Source of the DNA: Proteles cristata cristata
Lineage: Eukaryota; Chordata; Mammalia; Carnivora; Hyaenidae
Reading direction: 5' to 3'
DNA: 64,000 nt
Assembly (NCBI GenBank): GCA_017311185.1
Contig: JAESUZ010002874.1
Location: forward strand, 1 to 64,000
Position numbers and translations under genes: made by a program. How positions within the stretch are numbered: the first letter of the stretch is position 1; the number at the start of each line of letters is the position of its first letter. Of this stretch, positions 36,850 through 45,420 are shown one piece after another. The notes beneath the pieces were generated by a model, which worked only from the letters and a program-made list of their open reading frames with translations, had not been told where the DNA came from and did not search any database.

Positions 36850-37571
36850 GTGCGCATGGCGGCCCCGCCCCCCACCCCACTGCTTTCTGTCCCGGCCCAG
36901 CCCCCCTGTGCCCCAGGGCCTCCCGGCGGGCTCCCCGCCCCCCCACCCCCGCCCCGGGGAGCCCCCGGGGCCCGCAGATAGCACTTCCAGGGACCGAGCT
37001 CCGCAGGGGACCTCCGTGCAGCCCCATCCTCAGCCAGGCTGGGTCCCGAGCAGGACTGGAGGGGAGGAGGTGTGGCGCCAGACGCCGAGTCGGCTCCGGG
37101 GACAGGGCACGGGAGCCAAGGGGGCCGCGTGCTCGGAGGCCAGAGCAGGCTGGGGCCTTCCCCCAAGGGGCAGCTGGAGTGCGAAGCCCTGGTGACAGAG
37201 GAGGAGGGGCATCAGCCTCCGGTCCCCAGGGCTCCGCCTCCAGCTGGGGTCCTGGGCGCGCCCTCCTCCCAGCCTGAGCCTCGGGCCTCGCGTGTGCGGG
37301 AGACTGTTCGCGCCCGCGAGCTCCGCGAGGGCGGCGTTCAGGCAGTCGCTCGCCGAGACGGTAGCAGTTGTTGGGATGAGCGGCCTCACCGCCGGCAGGC
37401 CTGCGTCACGGTCTGAGAGGAGAGGGGCTCCCCGAGAAGGGCAGGTCCCACAGCGGGTGGGGCAGAGCCGAGGCCTCCTGGCTTCTGCCCAGAGCCTTCT
37501 GCCCCGGGGCTCCCTTGGGGGCTGGGCACGGCCCGCTGGCAGGCGGGGCTCAGGCTGCCGTGGCCCCGCAG
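36850..37571 (+). other. GPC1: GPC1 intron 3
   Basis: A 722-bp GC-rich intron with no recognised feature beyond splice sites. Confidence 0.7.
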
Positions 37572-37737
37572 GTGCCCCTGGGCGCCGAGTGCTCCAGGGC
37601 CGTCATGAAGCTGGTGTACTGCGCGCACTGCCTGGGGGTCCCCGGCGCCCGGCCCTGCCCGGATTACTGCCGCAACGTGCTCAAAGGGTGCCTGGCCAAC
37701 CAGGCCGACCTCGATGCCGAGTGGAGGAACCTTCTGG
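37572..37737 (+). CDS. GPC1: GPC1 coding exon 4
   Basis: This exon encodes [20 protein letters not shown] and continues through [20 protein letters not shown], one of the most strongly conserved cysteine-rich segments of all glypicans (the glypican family signature region). It ends at ...AEWRNLL with donor ctgg|gtgagc, phase 1. No change in cysteine number is seen. Confidence 0.98.
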
Positions 37738-38333
37738 GTGAGCCGTCACTGCCACGCACAGGAGCCGCGCGGGAGTGCCTGGCCAGGGGGCGGGGGGCCG
37801 TTCTGCGTGCAGGCCCCGCCTGGGATGGAGCCGGGGGGGTCCTCGTTCCCTGTCCTCCCCCGCCCCGCAGGGGCCCCACCACGCCCACACATACGCGACG
37901 TAAGGCCATTGCACCCACGAACTGACACATGCGCGGGCCAGCTGGCCGCTACACGTGCTGACACGTGGTGGGCCCACATGCATCCACGTCAACACGTGTG
38001 AGCTGGCGTTGCTGACGTGAGGCGGGCGGGCACAGGTAAGTCCCGACCTGCGCTGACCGTCAGCCGGCACGTGTACACACTCACACGTGCTAACGTGCTC
38101 ACGTGTGCTGTGATTCCGGCCGACGTGAAGCTTCCCAGTGTGTGTGAACCAGTTCAGTCCGTGCCAGCGCATGCGTGTGCAACGCACACACGGAACTCAC
38201 GTGCCACCAGCGGACCCCTGGCAGGCCGGGACGCGTACGCACCGGCACACGCGTGGGCTGCCGTGTGGACGTGGGGTGGCTGGCGTGCACGCTTACAACG
38301 TGCTCTCTGTGCCTGTGCCCACGCCCGTCCCAG
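37738..38333 (+). repeat. GPC1: GPC1 intron 4, ACGTG-rich degenerate repeat
   Basis: The 596-bp intron between exons 4 and 5 contains, from about 37880 to 38310, an irregular series of ACGTG and ACACGTG motifs. At least seven are full CACGTG palindromes, for example at about 37954, 37961, 37995, 38069 and 38212. The spacing is not constant, so this looks like an old, decayed minisatellite. No exon is present. Confidence 0.6.
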
Positions 38334-38464
38334 ACTCCATGGTGCTCGTCACCGACAAGTTCTGGGGCCCGTCGGGGGCCGAGAGCGTCATTGGCAGCGT
38401 GCACCTGTGGCTGGCAGAAGCCATCAACGCCCTCCAGGACAACAGGGACACACTCACGGCCAAG
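38334..38464 (+). CDS. GPC1: GPC1 coding exon 5
   Basis: This exon encodes DSMVLVTDKFWGPSGAESVI and then GSVHLWLAEAINALQDNRDT, ending LTAK. It is part of the central helical lobe of glypican-1 and is almost identical to human. Acceptor gtcccag|ac, donor aag|gtgcgg, phase 0 at the 3' end. Confidence 0.98.
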
Positions 38465-38542
38465 GTGCGGGCAGGAGGTCGCAGGGGGCGTGGAGGGGCA
38501 TCCCAGATGCGGACCCCAACGGACCCCATGGTCTTCCCCCAG

Positions 38543-38662
38543 GTCATCCAGGGCTGCGGGAACCCCAAGGTGAACCCTCAGAGCTCTGGGCCTGAGGACC
38601 AGCAGCGCCGGGGCAAGCTGGTGCTACAGGAGAGGCCCCCCACGGGCTCCCTGGAGAAGCTG
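38543..38662 (+). CDS. GPC1: GPC1 coding exon 6
   Basis: This exon encodes residues 339-378: VIQGCGNPKVNPQ, then a variable loop SSGPEDQQRRGK, then an arginine/proline stretch ending LEKL. In human and rodent glypican-1 this loop carries a basic cluster (KRRRGK or KRRRAK) described as a nuclear-localisation signal; here its first two basic residues are glutamines (QQRRGK, residues 358-363). A 78-bp intron precedes the exon and a 73-bp intron follows it. Confidence 0.97.
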
Positions 38663-38735
38663 GTGAGGGGTGTTCCCTGGGGGCTGTGGGAGGGGGGCGA
38701 GCAAGGCACCCCACGGTCTGACTGCCACCCCGCAG

Positions 38736-38869
38736 GTCTCCGAGGCCAAGGTGCAGCTCCGAGACGCCCAGGACTTCTGGATCAGCCTCCCGGGGATGCT
38801 GTGTAGCGAGAAGCTGGCCATGAGCAGCGCCAGCGATGACCGCTGCTGGAACGGCATGGCCAAGGGCCG
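38736..38869 (+). CDS. GPC1: GPC1 coding exon 7
   Basis: This exon encodes VSEAKVQLRDAQDFWISLPG, then MLCSEKLAMSSASDDRCWNG and MAKGR. The motif CWNG and the surrounding cysteines are conserved in glypicans. The donor is gccg|gtaggt, leaving phase 2. Confidence 0.98.
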
Positions 38870-39170
38870 GTAGGTGCGGGCTGTCCCTCCTCCTCGGTCT
38901 CTCCTGGGCCCCTCGTGGCCTTTGCACCAAGTGCTGTGTGCAGGGGCCATGCCCGACCCCGGACCCATGGGAGCACGGGAAACCCAGACGAGGCTCCTAA
39001 CCCTCGCCCCCAGCCAGCCCCCTGCGGTGTGCACCACTTAGGGTGTCCGCGCCCCACTGCTGTGGGCTCCCGTCGCCCCCAAAGGGCACTTGGGGTCGAG
39101 GGCGTGCCAGGTTAGTGCCCCTCAGCAGGGACCAGGCGGCGGTGACCCAGGGCCTGCCCTTGGCCCGCAG

Positions 39171-39346
39171 GTACCTCCCGGAGGTGATGGGTGACGGCCT
39201 GGCCAATCAGATCAACAACCCTGAGGTGGAGGTGGACATCACCAAGCCTGACATGACCGTCCGCCAGCAGATCATGCAGCTGAAGGTCATGACCAACCGG
39301 CTTCGCGGTGCCTACAACGGCAACGACGTGGACTTCCAGGACGCGA
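39171..39346 (+). CDS. GPC1: GPC1 coding exon 8
   Basis: This exon encodes [40 protein letters not shown] and [19 protein letters not shown]. It is the C-terminal end of the folded core domain and is highly conserved. Donor gcga|gtacgg. The 301-bp intron before it has no other recognised feature. Confidence 0.98.
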
Positions 39347-39623
39347 GTACGGGCAGGGCTCTGGGGCGGGGGCCGGGTGGGGGGTGGTGGGTCATGCAGG
39401 GGAGGGACCGTCCCAGCCCGCAGACCCCCACAGTGGTGTTGAGATGCTGCTACCGTCCGGGCACAGACAACCAGGCACCCCCCCAACCCGTGTCCCCAAG
39501 TGCAGCTGAGCCTGGCCAGGATGTCCCCGGGCGGGGCGGGGAGCCCAGGGCAGAGCTGGCACCCCCGGGTGCCCCCGGTCCCCTGGCAGTGGGTCCCCCG
39601 CTGGAGCCTCCTCTCCTCCCCAG

Positions 39624-39862
39624 GCGACGACAGCAGTGGCTCGGGCAGCGGTGACGGCTGCCCTGACGACCTCTGTGGCCGGAGAGTCAGCAAGAAGAGC
39701 TCCAGCCCGCGGACGACCCTGACGCACGCCCTCCCGGGCCTGTCGGAGCGAGGGGGCCAGCAGACCCCGGCCTCCGGCGGCCCCCGGCCCTGCGCGCCGC
39801 CCCCGCTGCTGCTGCTGCTCTCCTCCCTGCTCCTCTCCGCCACCAGGCCCGCGTGGCGGTAA
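39624..39862 (+). CDS. GPC1: GPC1 coding exon 9 (HS sites and GPI signal)
   Basis: The exon opens with [12 protein letters not shown], giving three Ser-Gly heparan-sulfate attachment sites at Ser486, Ser488 and Ser490 within acidic context, exactly as in human. A flexible stalk follows. A candidate GPI attachment region, ASGG, is at about 531-534, before a hydrophobic tail with a run of four CTG leucine codons (39806-39817) and the end TRPAWR. The tail is two residues longer than human. Stop codon TAA is at 39860-39862. Confidence 0.97.
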
Positions 39863-41490
39863 CTGCCCGAGGCCCCAGGGACCTCGGCCAAGAACTGACT
39901 TTGCCAAAATGCAAAACAGACGATATTTAATTCCGCTGCGCCTAGAGGCCCCGGGGCAGGACAGGGAGGGACAGTGAGGGGCCCCGGCTCTGCAACGGTG
40001 CTGGGGTGGGGCGGGGCCCTGGCCCCCCCGCCCCGGCTCTACCGGCCACCCTGGCTTTTAGTTTTGTATGAGGCCCTCAGGTCAGCCGGGAACAATGTCC
40101 CCAAAAGCCATGTATTTCAGGGACCTGGGGGTGCTGGCGGCCACCTCCCCGCCTGCCCGCCTGCACCTCACCCCCCAGCCCCCCGAGCCGTGTCCCGCTG
40201 GAGAGTGCGAGCCTGTGCCTTCCTCTCCTGCCTCCTCCCACTGAGAACTTCCGGCCTCCATGGGTCAGAAAGCAAAGCCCGTGCCTGGGCGCCTGAGAAT
40301 CGCGGGGAGGGCCTCAGGGTTTCTGCCGTCCGGGGTCTGGCAGGGGCTTTGAGATGATGCATGAACCCTTCTGACTCAGCCGGGCCCCCAAGATGCCGTG
40401 TCCCCCCATCCCTCCCCCTGCCCCCCCTCGCCCCCCCGAGGCCCTCAGCATCAGGACGACTTCTAACTGGGAAGGCACCTTTGCTGACGGGCCCGTCAGG
40501 ACTTCATTCTCACCAAGGACCGGCTACGAGGGTCTGGGGCACAGAGATGGGCCACCGTGGGCACAGCCTCACCACCTCCGGGGCCGCCCTGTTGACCTTT
40601 GTGTGAGGCTGGGGGTGCAGGTCCTGGCTGTCCCCGGGGAGCAGGCTGGGTACCCCCTTCACACACAGGCCCCATGCCTCTCGCCGCCCCCAGACCAGGC
40701 AGGGCTGGAGGGCACGCGTGGCCACAGGATGCAGGCAGGCCGGCCAGACGGGAGCCCAGCCCCTCCTGACCCCACCGGCTGCAGGGGGCCTGGGGGGCTT
40801 TGACAGCTAAGGGCTTTTCAGACTTACGTACATTCACAGACGCTCTCCGCTTGCTCCCCCAGAGCTGCTGTTCAGCTACTCCCAGAGCTTGGGGGTGCTG
40901 GGCTTCCCCGACCGGGGCGCACCCCTGCTCACCTGGGCTGTCCAGCCCCACCCCCACCCCGGGCCCAGGACTCTGCCCTCTTCCCTCCCTCCTGGGCCCT
41001 GGCTGCAGTGGGCCCTGAGGAGGGAGCTGGACCCTGCCGGAGAGGGGCTCAGGCAAGGGGACCCTCAAGGGCCCATCGGAAGCTGAGCCCTGTGGCGGGC
41101 ACAGCAGTGCTGACGAGCACGGGGATCCGGCAAGGCCGTTTTGCGCTTCTCCGCCTTGCCCCTCGCACCCGTCGGGACCCCCAGTCTGTGCCCCACAGGG
41201 CGGCACTGTCCCCCAGGCACGCCCACCTCGTAATAACTGTTCCTGCCAGACCAGAGGGCCGGGCCTGGGGCCCCCTTCCCAGTAGGCACAGGCCAGCCCA
41301 ACCCTCGGGGGCTCTGGGGCAGCGCTGGCCTGGCTGCCCATGGGCGTGCCCTCCCTGTGTGCCTGTGTGTGTGGGGGGTGCAGTCGCTGGCCAGGCGGCA
41401 GCCAGGCCTGCTGTGTCCCCCTGCACGGCGTCGGCTGGCGTCACATGCTCTTGAGTCCTCGTACGAATAAAAGGTTGGAGAGCTCTTGCG
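39863..41490 (+). other. GPC1: GPC1 3' UTR
   Basis: About 1.6 kb from the stop codon to the poly(A) signal, similar to the human 3' UTR length as I remember it. No repeat is inserted. The end is set by the AATAAA at 41466 plus about 20 bases; the exact cleavage point is not visible. Confidence 0.8.
41466..41471 (+). terminator. GPC1: GPC1 poly(A) signal
   Basis: Canonical aataaa in the text cgtacgaataaaaggttgga, followed by a GT-rich downstream stretch (gcggctgtggtggccc). This is the best candidate for the GPC1 3' end. Confidence 0.85.
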
Positions 41491-41908
41491 GCTGTGGTGG
41501 CCCCGTCCTGCACAGCTCGCCGGGGCGCGCAGCAGATGTGCCCGGGCGGCGTCCGGGGCGGCGGGGTCGGGCTGGGCACGCACCGCACCCAGCGGCATAG
41601 CCCCAAGGCCGCACGGTCTGCGTCCTGGCGTCCCACCCGGCGCCCACTCAGTGCCAGCCAGACCCACCTGCTGTCCACTCCTGATGCGTGCCCCAGGGAG
41701 GTCCCTGTTGCTGCCAAGTGGGGACCAGTGCTCTGAGGCCAGGGCTGGCTGGACACCCCAGTGGTCCAGGCTGTTGCCGCCTCCCGGAGGCCCACCAAGC
41801 AGGCTCCTGCATCGCCACTGGGGCCAAGTTGCCAGACCCCATCCCCACCCCCACAGGGGGCCCAGCGCCCGGAGGCCAACGCAGAAGCTGCAGCTGCTAA
41901 AGGGCCAC

Positions 41909-41914
41909 TTTATT
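41909..41914 (-). terminator. minus-strand poly(A) signal of the distal terminal exon
   Basis: The plus-strand text ggccactttattgtgg is the reverse complement of a canonical AATAAA. It lies about 350 bp after the stop codon at 42269 of the minus-strand exon and would end that transcript about 400 bp from the GPC1 poly(A) site. Confidence 0.7.
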
Positions 41915-42268
41915 GTGGGGGGTTGCGGCCACGCTGGTCGGCCTGGTGAACATTCAGCAAAGCCTCTCTGTCCCCGCGGGCCTGGAGTGCTGAGGAGCCA
42001 GCAACCAGCCCCTGCTCCCCCGGCCCGGGGCAGCCGGGCCGTGTGCCCTGGGAGGGAAGATGGGGCCCCGCCATGGGGGGCTTCTCCGGGGCTCGCGGCT
42101 CCTCGATGGCCCCTGGGCCAAACACCGGCCTCCCCTACAGAGCAGTGGCTGTGGGCTCCCTCACTCGCTTCCCAGAGGGCCCTGGGTGGCCCGTGGCCTA
42201 GCTCCTCCCAGGAGATGGGGGATGGGGAAGACTTCCCCCCCCGTGGGGGCAGGCGGATCTCTAGACCG

Positions 42269-42405
42269 TCATTCGTGGCTGTACGTGGAATAGAATGAGT
42301 GGTGTGATGGCTTCGGGGTCTTGGGCTTCTGGCCCGCCTCCTTGCCCAGACGCTTCACCGTCTTCTGGAAGTTGGATGTGAACAGAGGTGGATGTATTTT
42401 CTTTG
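42269..42405 (-). CDS. probable alternative terminal exon of ANKMY1
   Basis: On the minus strand a good acceptor (gtgtcctttctgcag, boundary at 42405) opens into a coding stretch whose protein includes KKIHPPLFTSNFQKTVKRLG and ends SFYSTYSHE, with stop at 42269-42271. The lysine-rich, non-repetitive composition looks like real protein, unlike the surrounding random frames. The first two bases complete a codon, so the exon needs a phase-1 donor; the ANKMY1 MYND exon (ends 52886) supplies exactly that. It could therefore be a distal alternative last exon of ANKMY1, giving a tail of about 45 residues. I cannot exclude a separate small gene whose upstream exons I do not recognise. Confidence 0.55.
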
Positions 42406-43670
42406 CTGCAGAAAGGACACAAGCGAGGTGTATGTCAGCACAGGAGAGCCGGCGGGGGAGGGGAGGGGGGAGGGGGAGGGCAGGTGGGGAGGGCCCCCCC
42501 ACAGCAAGCCCGCGATGGTTAAGGAGAGGCCCCGCCCTGGCTCTCGTCCCAACTGATTCCCCTCAGGAGTCCGGGAAACCAGAGACGTCAGGACCAACCC
42601 CCAGCCCCAGCGCAGGCCGAGCGGGCCGGCTGGTCCGGAGCCCCTTCTGGGCGGCTCTGCGGGGCACACTCGTGTGGGACACACTCCGCTCCCCTCCCGG
42701 TGACAGTGGCCTGTCTACCTGGAGACAGCCCCTCTGTCCGGAAACCACAGGTATGCTCAGAGTGCTCACTCTCGTCCAGGATGGAGAACAGATCCCTAAG
42801 CCTACACCCTAGTGAACGTGGGAAGCCTAGAGCCAGGCCCTGGGCTCCTTCTGGAAACAAGACGAGGCAAAGGCACAATTCGGAGCCACCGCGGGAGAGT
42901 CGAGGGCAGGCGCCGGCCGTGAAGGGCCCTGTGGTGGATCCAAGCCCGGCCCTCCTTCCTTCGTGCCACCTGAGGACGGCAAATGCCTACGTCCAATGCG
43001 GGGCCCACCTGGGAAAGCAGAGAAGCGAGGCGGCCAGACCCTCTCAGGGACCTCAGAACACACAGCAGCATCGAAGGTTGCAAACGAGAGTGACAAGTGG
43101 GAGAAGACACCAGGAAGCCTCTGGCATCGAGGTGTCACAGCCCCAGGGCGCGCTCGGGCTACAGTGACCCCACACACACCCCTTCCCCGCGGGCAGCTCA
43201 GAACGGGATGGGTCCGTAGCAGTCAGGAGCCATCTGAGGCCTCCTGAGCGAGGTCCCCGTGGGCTGCAGGGAGCGTGGGGGTGGGGCAGACACAGAATTG
43301 CCCCTGGGGGTGGGGGCGGGGTGCTGGAGCTGCCCCCCTGCAGCCTGGACACTGGGAGGGGCGGGAAGCTCTCCACTGGCCAGGCGCACCGAGAAAGCTT
43401 TGCTGCCAGGGCTCTGCCCAAAACTGTGTCCCCAGAGCTTGGGGCTCCCTCTGGTCCTGGGAGAGGCAGCAACAGATCCCCAGTGACCGCAGCACAAACG
43501 GAAAACCACAACAGGCCAAAAGCGCCCAGCGCCGGAGCCAGAGAACGCGGCTGAGGACTGGCAGTCCACACTGCGCTGTGCGGGGCCAGAGACCGGAGCC
43601 GGCAGGTCAGGACTCGCCTGCTGCTTGGGAGGAAGCCAAAGACTGGGAACAGCAGCAACAGGAGCTGAGG
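42406..43670. other. unique sequence, no gene recognised
   Basis: This is intronic if the distal ANKMY1 exon is used. A purine-rich tract (gggagg repeats, 42453-42485) is the only simple feature. No exon is supported. Confidence 0.4.
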
Positions 43671-43675
43671 CAGGG

Positions 43676-44513
43676 ACCCTCCCCTCCCCCAGGAGGCAGG
43701 GACCCCCCAGAGGGGGCAGGGAACCCCCAGGAGGCAGGGATCCCCCACAGGGGGCAGGGAACCTCCCCAGAGGGGGCAGGGATCCCCCCACAGGGGGCAG
43801 GGAACCCCCCCAGGGGGCAGGGGCAGGGACCCCCAGAGGGGTAGGGATCCCACAGGGGGCAGGGAACCCCAGAATCCCAGAGGAACCTCCCCAGAGGGGG
43901 CAGGACCCCCAGGGGCAGGGAACCCCCCCAGGAGAGGGCAGGGACCCCCACAGAACCTCCCCAGAGGGGGCAGGGACCCCCAGGAGGCAGGGATCCCCCA
44001 GAGGAGGCAGGGACCCCCAGAGGGGGCAGGGGACCCCCAGGAGGCAGGGAACCTCCCCAGAGGGGGCAGGGACCCCAGGAGGGCAGGACCCCCAGAGGGG
44101 GCAGGGGCCCCCCACAGGGGGCAGGGAACCTCCCCAGAGGGGGCAGGGACCCCCCAGGAGGCAGGGATCCCTCCAGAGGAGGCAGGGACCCCCCCAGAGG
44201 CAGGGACCCCACAGGGTGCAGGGAACCCCCCAGAGGGCAGGGACCCCCAGGAGGCAGACCCCCCAGAGGGGGCAGGGACAGGGGCAGGGAACCTCCCCAG
44301 GGAGGGGCAGGGACCCCCAGGAGGCAGGATCCCTCCAGAGGGGGACCCCCCCAGAGGGGGCAGGGATCCCCCCACAGGGTGCAGGGAACCTCCCCAGAGG
44401 GGGCAGGGACCCCCCAGAGGGGGCAGGGACCCCCCAGGAGGCAGGGACCCCCCAGAGGAGGCAGGGACCCCCCCAGAGGGGGCAGGGATCCTCTACAGGA
44501 GGCAGGTCAGCAG
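43676..44513. repeat. minisatellite, unit about 20 bp (gggggcagggaccccccaga)
   Basis: About 840 bp are made of roughly 40 imperfect copies of a 19-22 bp unit typified by gggggcagggaccccccaga, with variants containing aacc, atcc or ggagg. Each unit joins a G-run to a C-run, so it can fold on itself and has quadruplex potential. Long frames stay open on both strands (for example 43625-44572 plus and 43053-44375 minus) simply because the unit lacks stop codons. Confidence 0.93.
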
Positions 44514-44985
44514 TAGATCATGCATCTGGCCGGGCGGAGGCAGCAGGTTGGTGCCCAGTGGCTGGGAGGTAGAGCTGAGCCCCCCCACAGGGAGGTCCAC
44601 AGGTGGCCAACCTGAAGGTGGCCCCTAGGCCACGGAAGACCCTGCTGCCTTGAGTCCCCCGGGGGGAAATTCTGGAAGAGGCAGATCCGTAGGGAAGGGA
44701 GCGCGCAGGCAGCTGCCAGGGGTGGTGAGAAGAGCGTGTAGCATAAATGATGCTGGGCCGTGGACCGGCCACGGGGAAGACGAAACAGCCCCTCCTTCAC
44801 ACTATCAACGACAGATCGATTTGGGAAGGAATAAGGACAAAAGCGACGCTTCCAAACCCGGCACGGAAATAGGACGTTAGGGCCTGAGGGTACAGCGAGG
44901 CTTCCCAGACACAAAACCACGAGCCACCAGGATGCGGTGGCCGGCCGTGGCCGCAGCAGCATTCAGTCCTGCACAAGAGAGACCA
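44514..44985. other. unique sequence, no gene recognised
   Basis: A minus-strand frame (44507-44962) is open for about 150 codons but has no recognised domain. I do not call it a gene. Confidence 0.35.
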
Positions 44986-44989
44986 GCGT

Positions 44990-45420
44990 GTTAAGGCAGG
45001 CTGTGGAACATGAAAGAAGCTTCTACCATCAAGGAAAAAGCTAATCCCGCAGAAAACAATGGGCAAAGGTCACACACACGGAGTTAAATCACAGACGTGG
45101 GACTCCGACCGGTAAATAATAAATAGGGCAAATAACAATTAAGTACATGGAAAAACTGCTTGATTTTCCTTGCCGTCGGGGAACGCACGAAGAGACTTTC
45201 CCAGCACGTGCACGTGCAGTGTAAAACCTCCCCGTATAAAACGTCACAGCGGAAAGCAAGCCCACGTGCCTTCCGGACGCGGGAACGAAAGGCAGAGCCG
45301 TCACGTGGGGGAGAGTCGTCTCCCTTCTTTAAAGCCAGGCCTGGATGGGCGCAGCTCAGTGTACCCGCACGGGCGGCAGTGGGCCAGGGGCCCCATTTAT
45401 TAATTTGTTGACTTTTTAAG
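44990..45420 (+). repeat. decayed L1-like fragment
   Basis: The stretches gcagaaaacaatgggcaaag and aagtacatggaaaaactgct recall sense LINE-1 ORF2 sequence. The region is very diverged and CpG-enriched, so the call is weak. Confidence 0.35.

Larger units (their letters stand above)
16316..41490 (+). other. GPC1: GPC1 gene (glypican-1), nine coding exons
   Basis: Glypican-1 is a GPI-anchored cell-surface heparan-sulfate proteoglycan that binds FGFs, Wnts, Slit and other ligands and acts as co-receptor. Nine coding exons of 166, 159, 392, 166, 131, 120, 134, 176 and 239 nt join in phase, all with GT-AG introns, to give 560 residues plus stop; human is 558. Visible features are a signal peptide at about residues 1-23, the cysteine-rich helical glypican domain (about 24-475), three Ser-Gly heparan-sulfate sites at Ser486, Ser488 and Ser490, and a hydrophobic C-terminus for GPI attachment. 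Residues match the human protein closely throughout. Intron 1 (18.2 kb) hosts MIR149. The neighbour ANKMY1 is convergent. Identification is by protein sequence remembered for human GPC1. Confidence 0.98.

Noticed and set aside
43053..44572. Long proline/glycine-rich proteins on both strands at 43-44.5 kb
   Set aside because: They are translations of the minisatellite unit; open frames on both strands follow from the unit lacking stops.
44507..44962. 151-codon minus-strand frame considered as an upstream exon for the 42.3 kb terminal exon
   Set aside because: No recognisable domain, no convincing splice sites in the needed phase; the phase-compatible ANKMY1 donor is a simpler partner.
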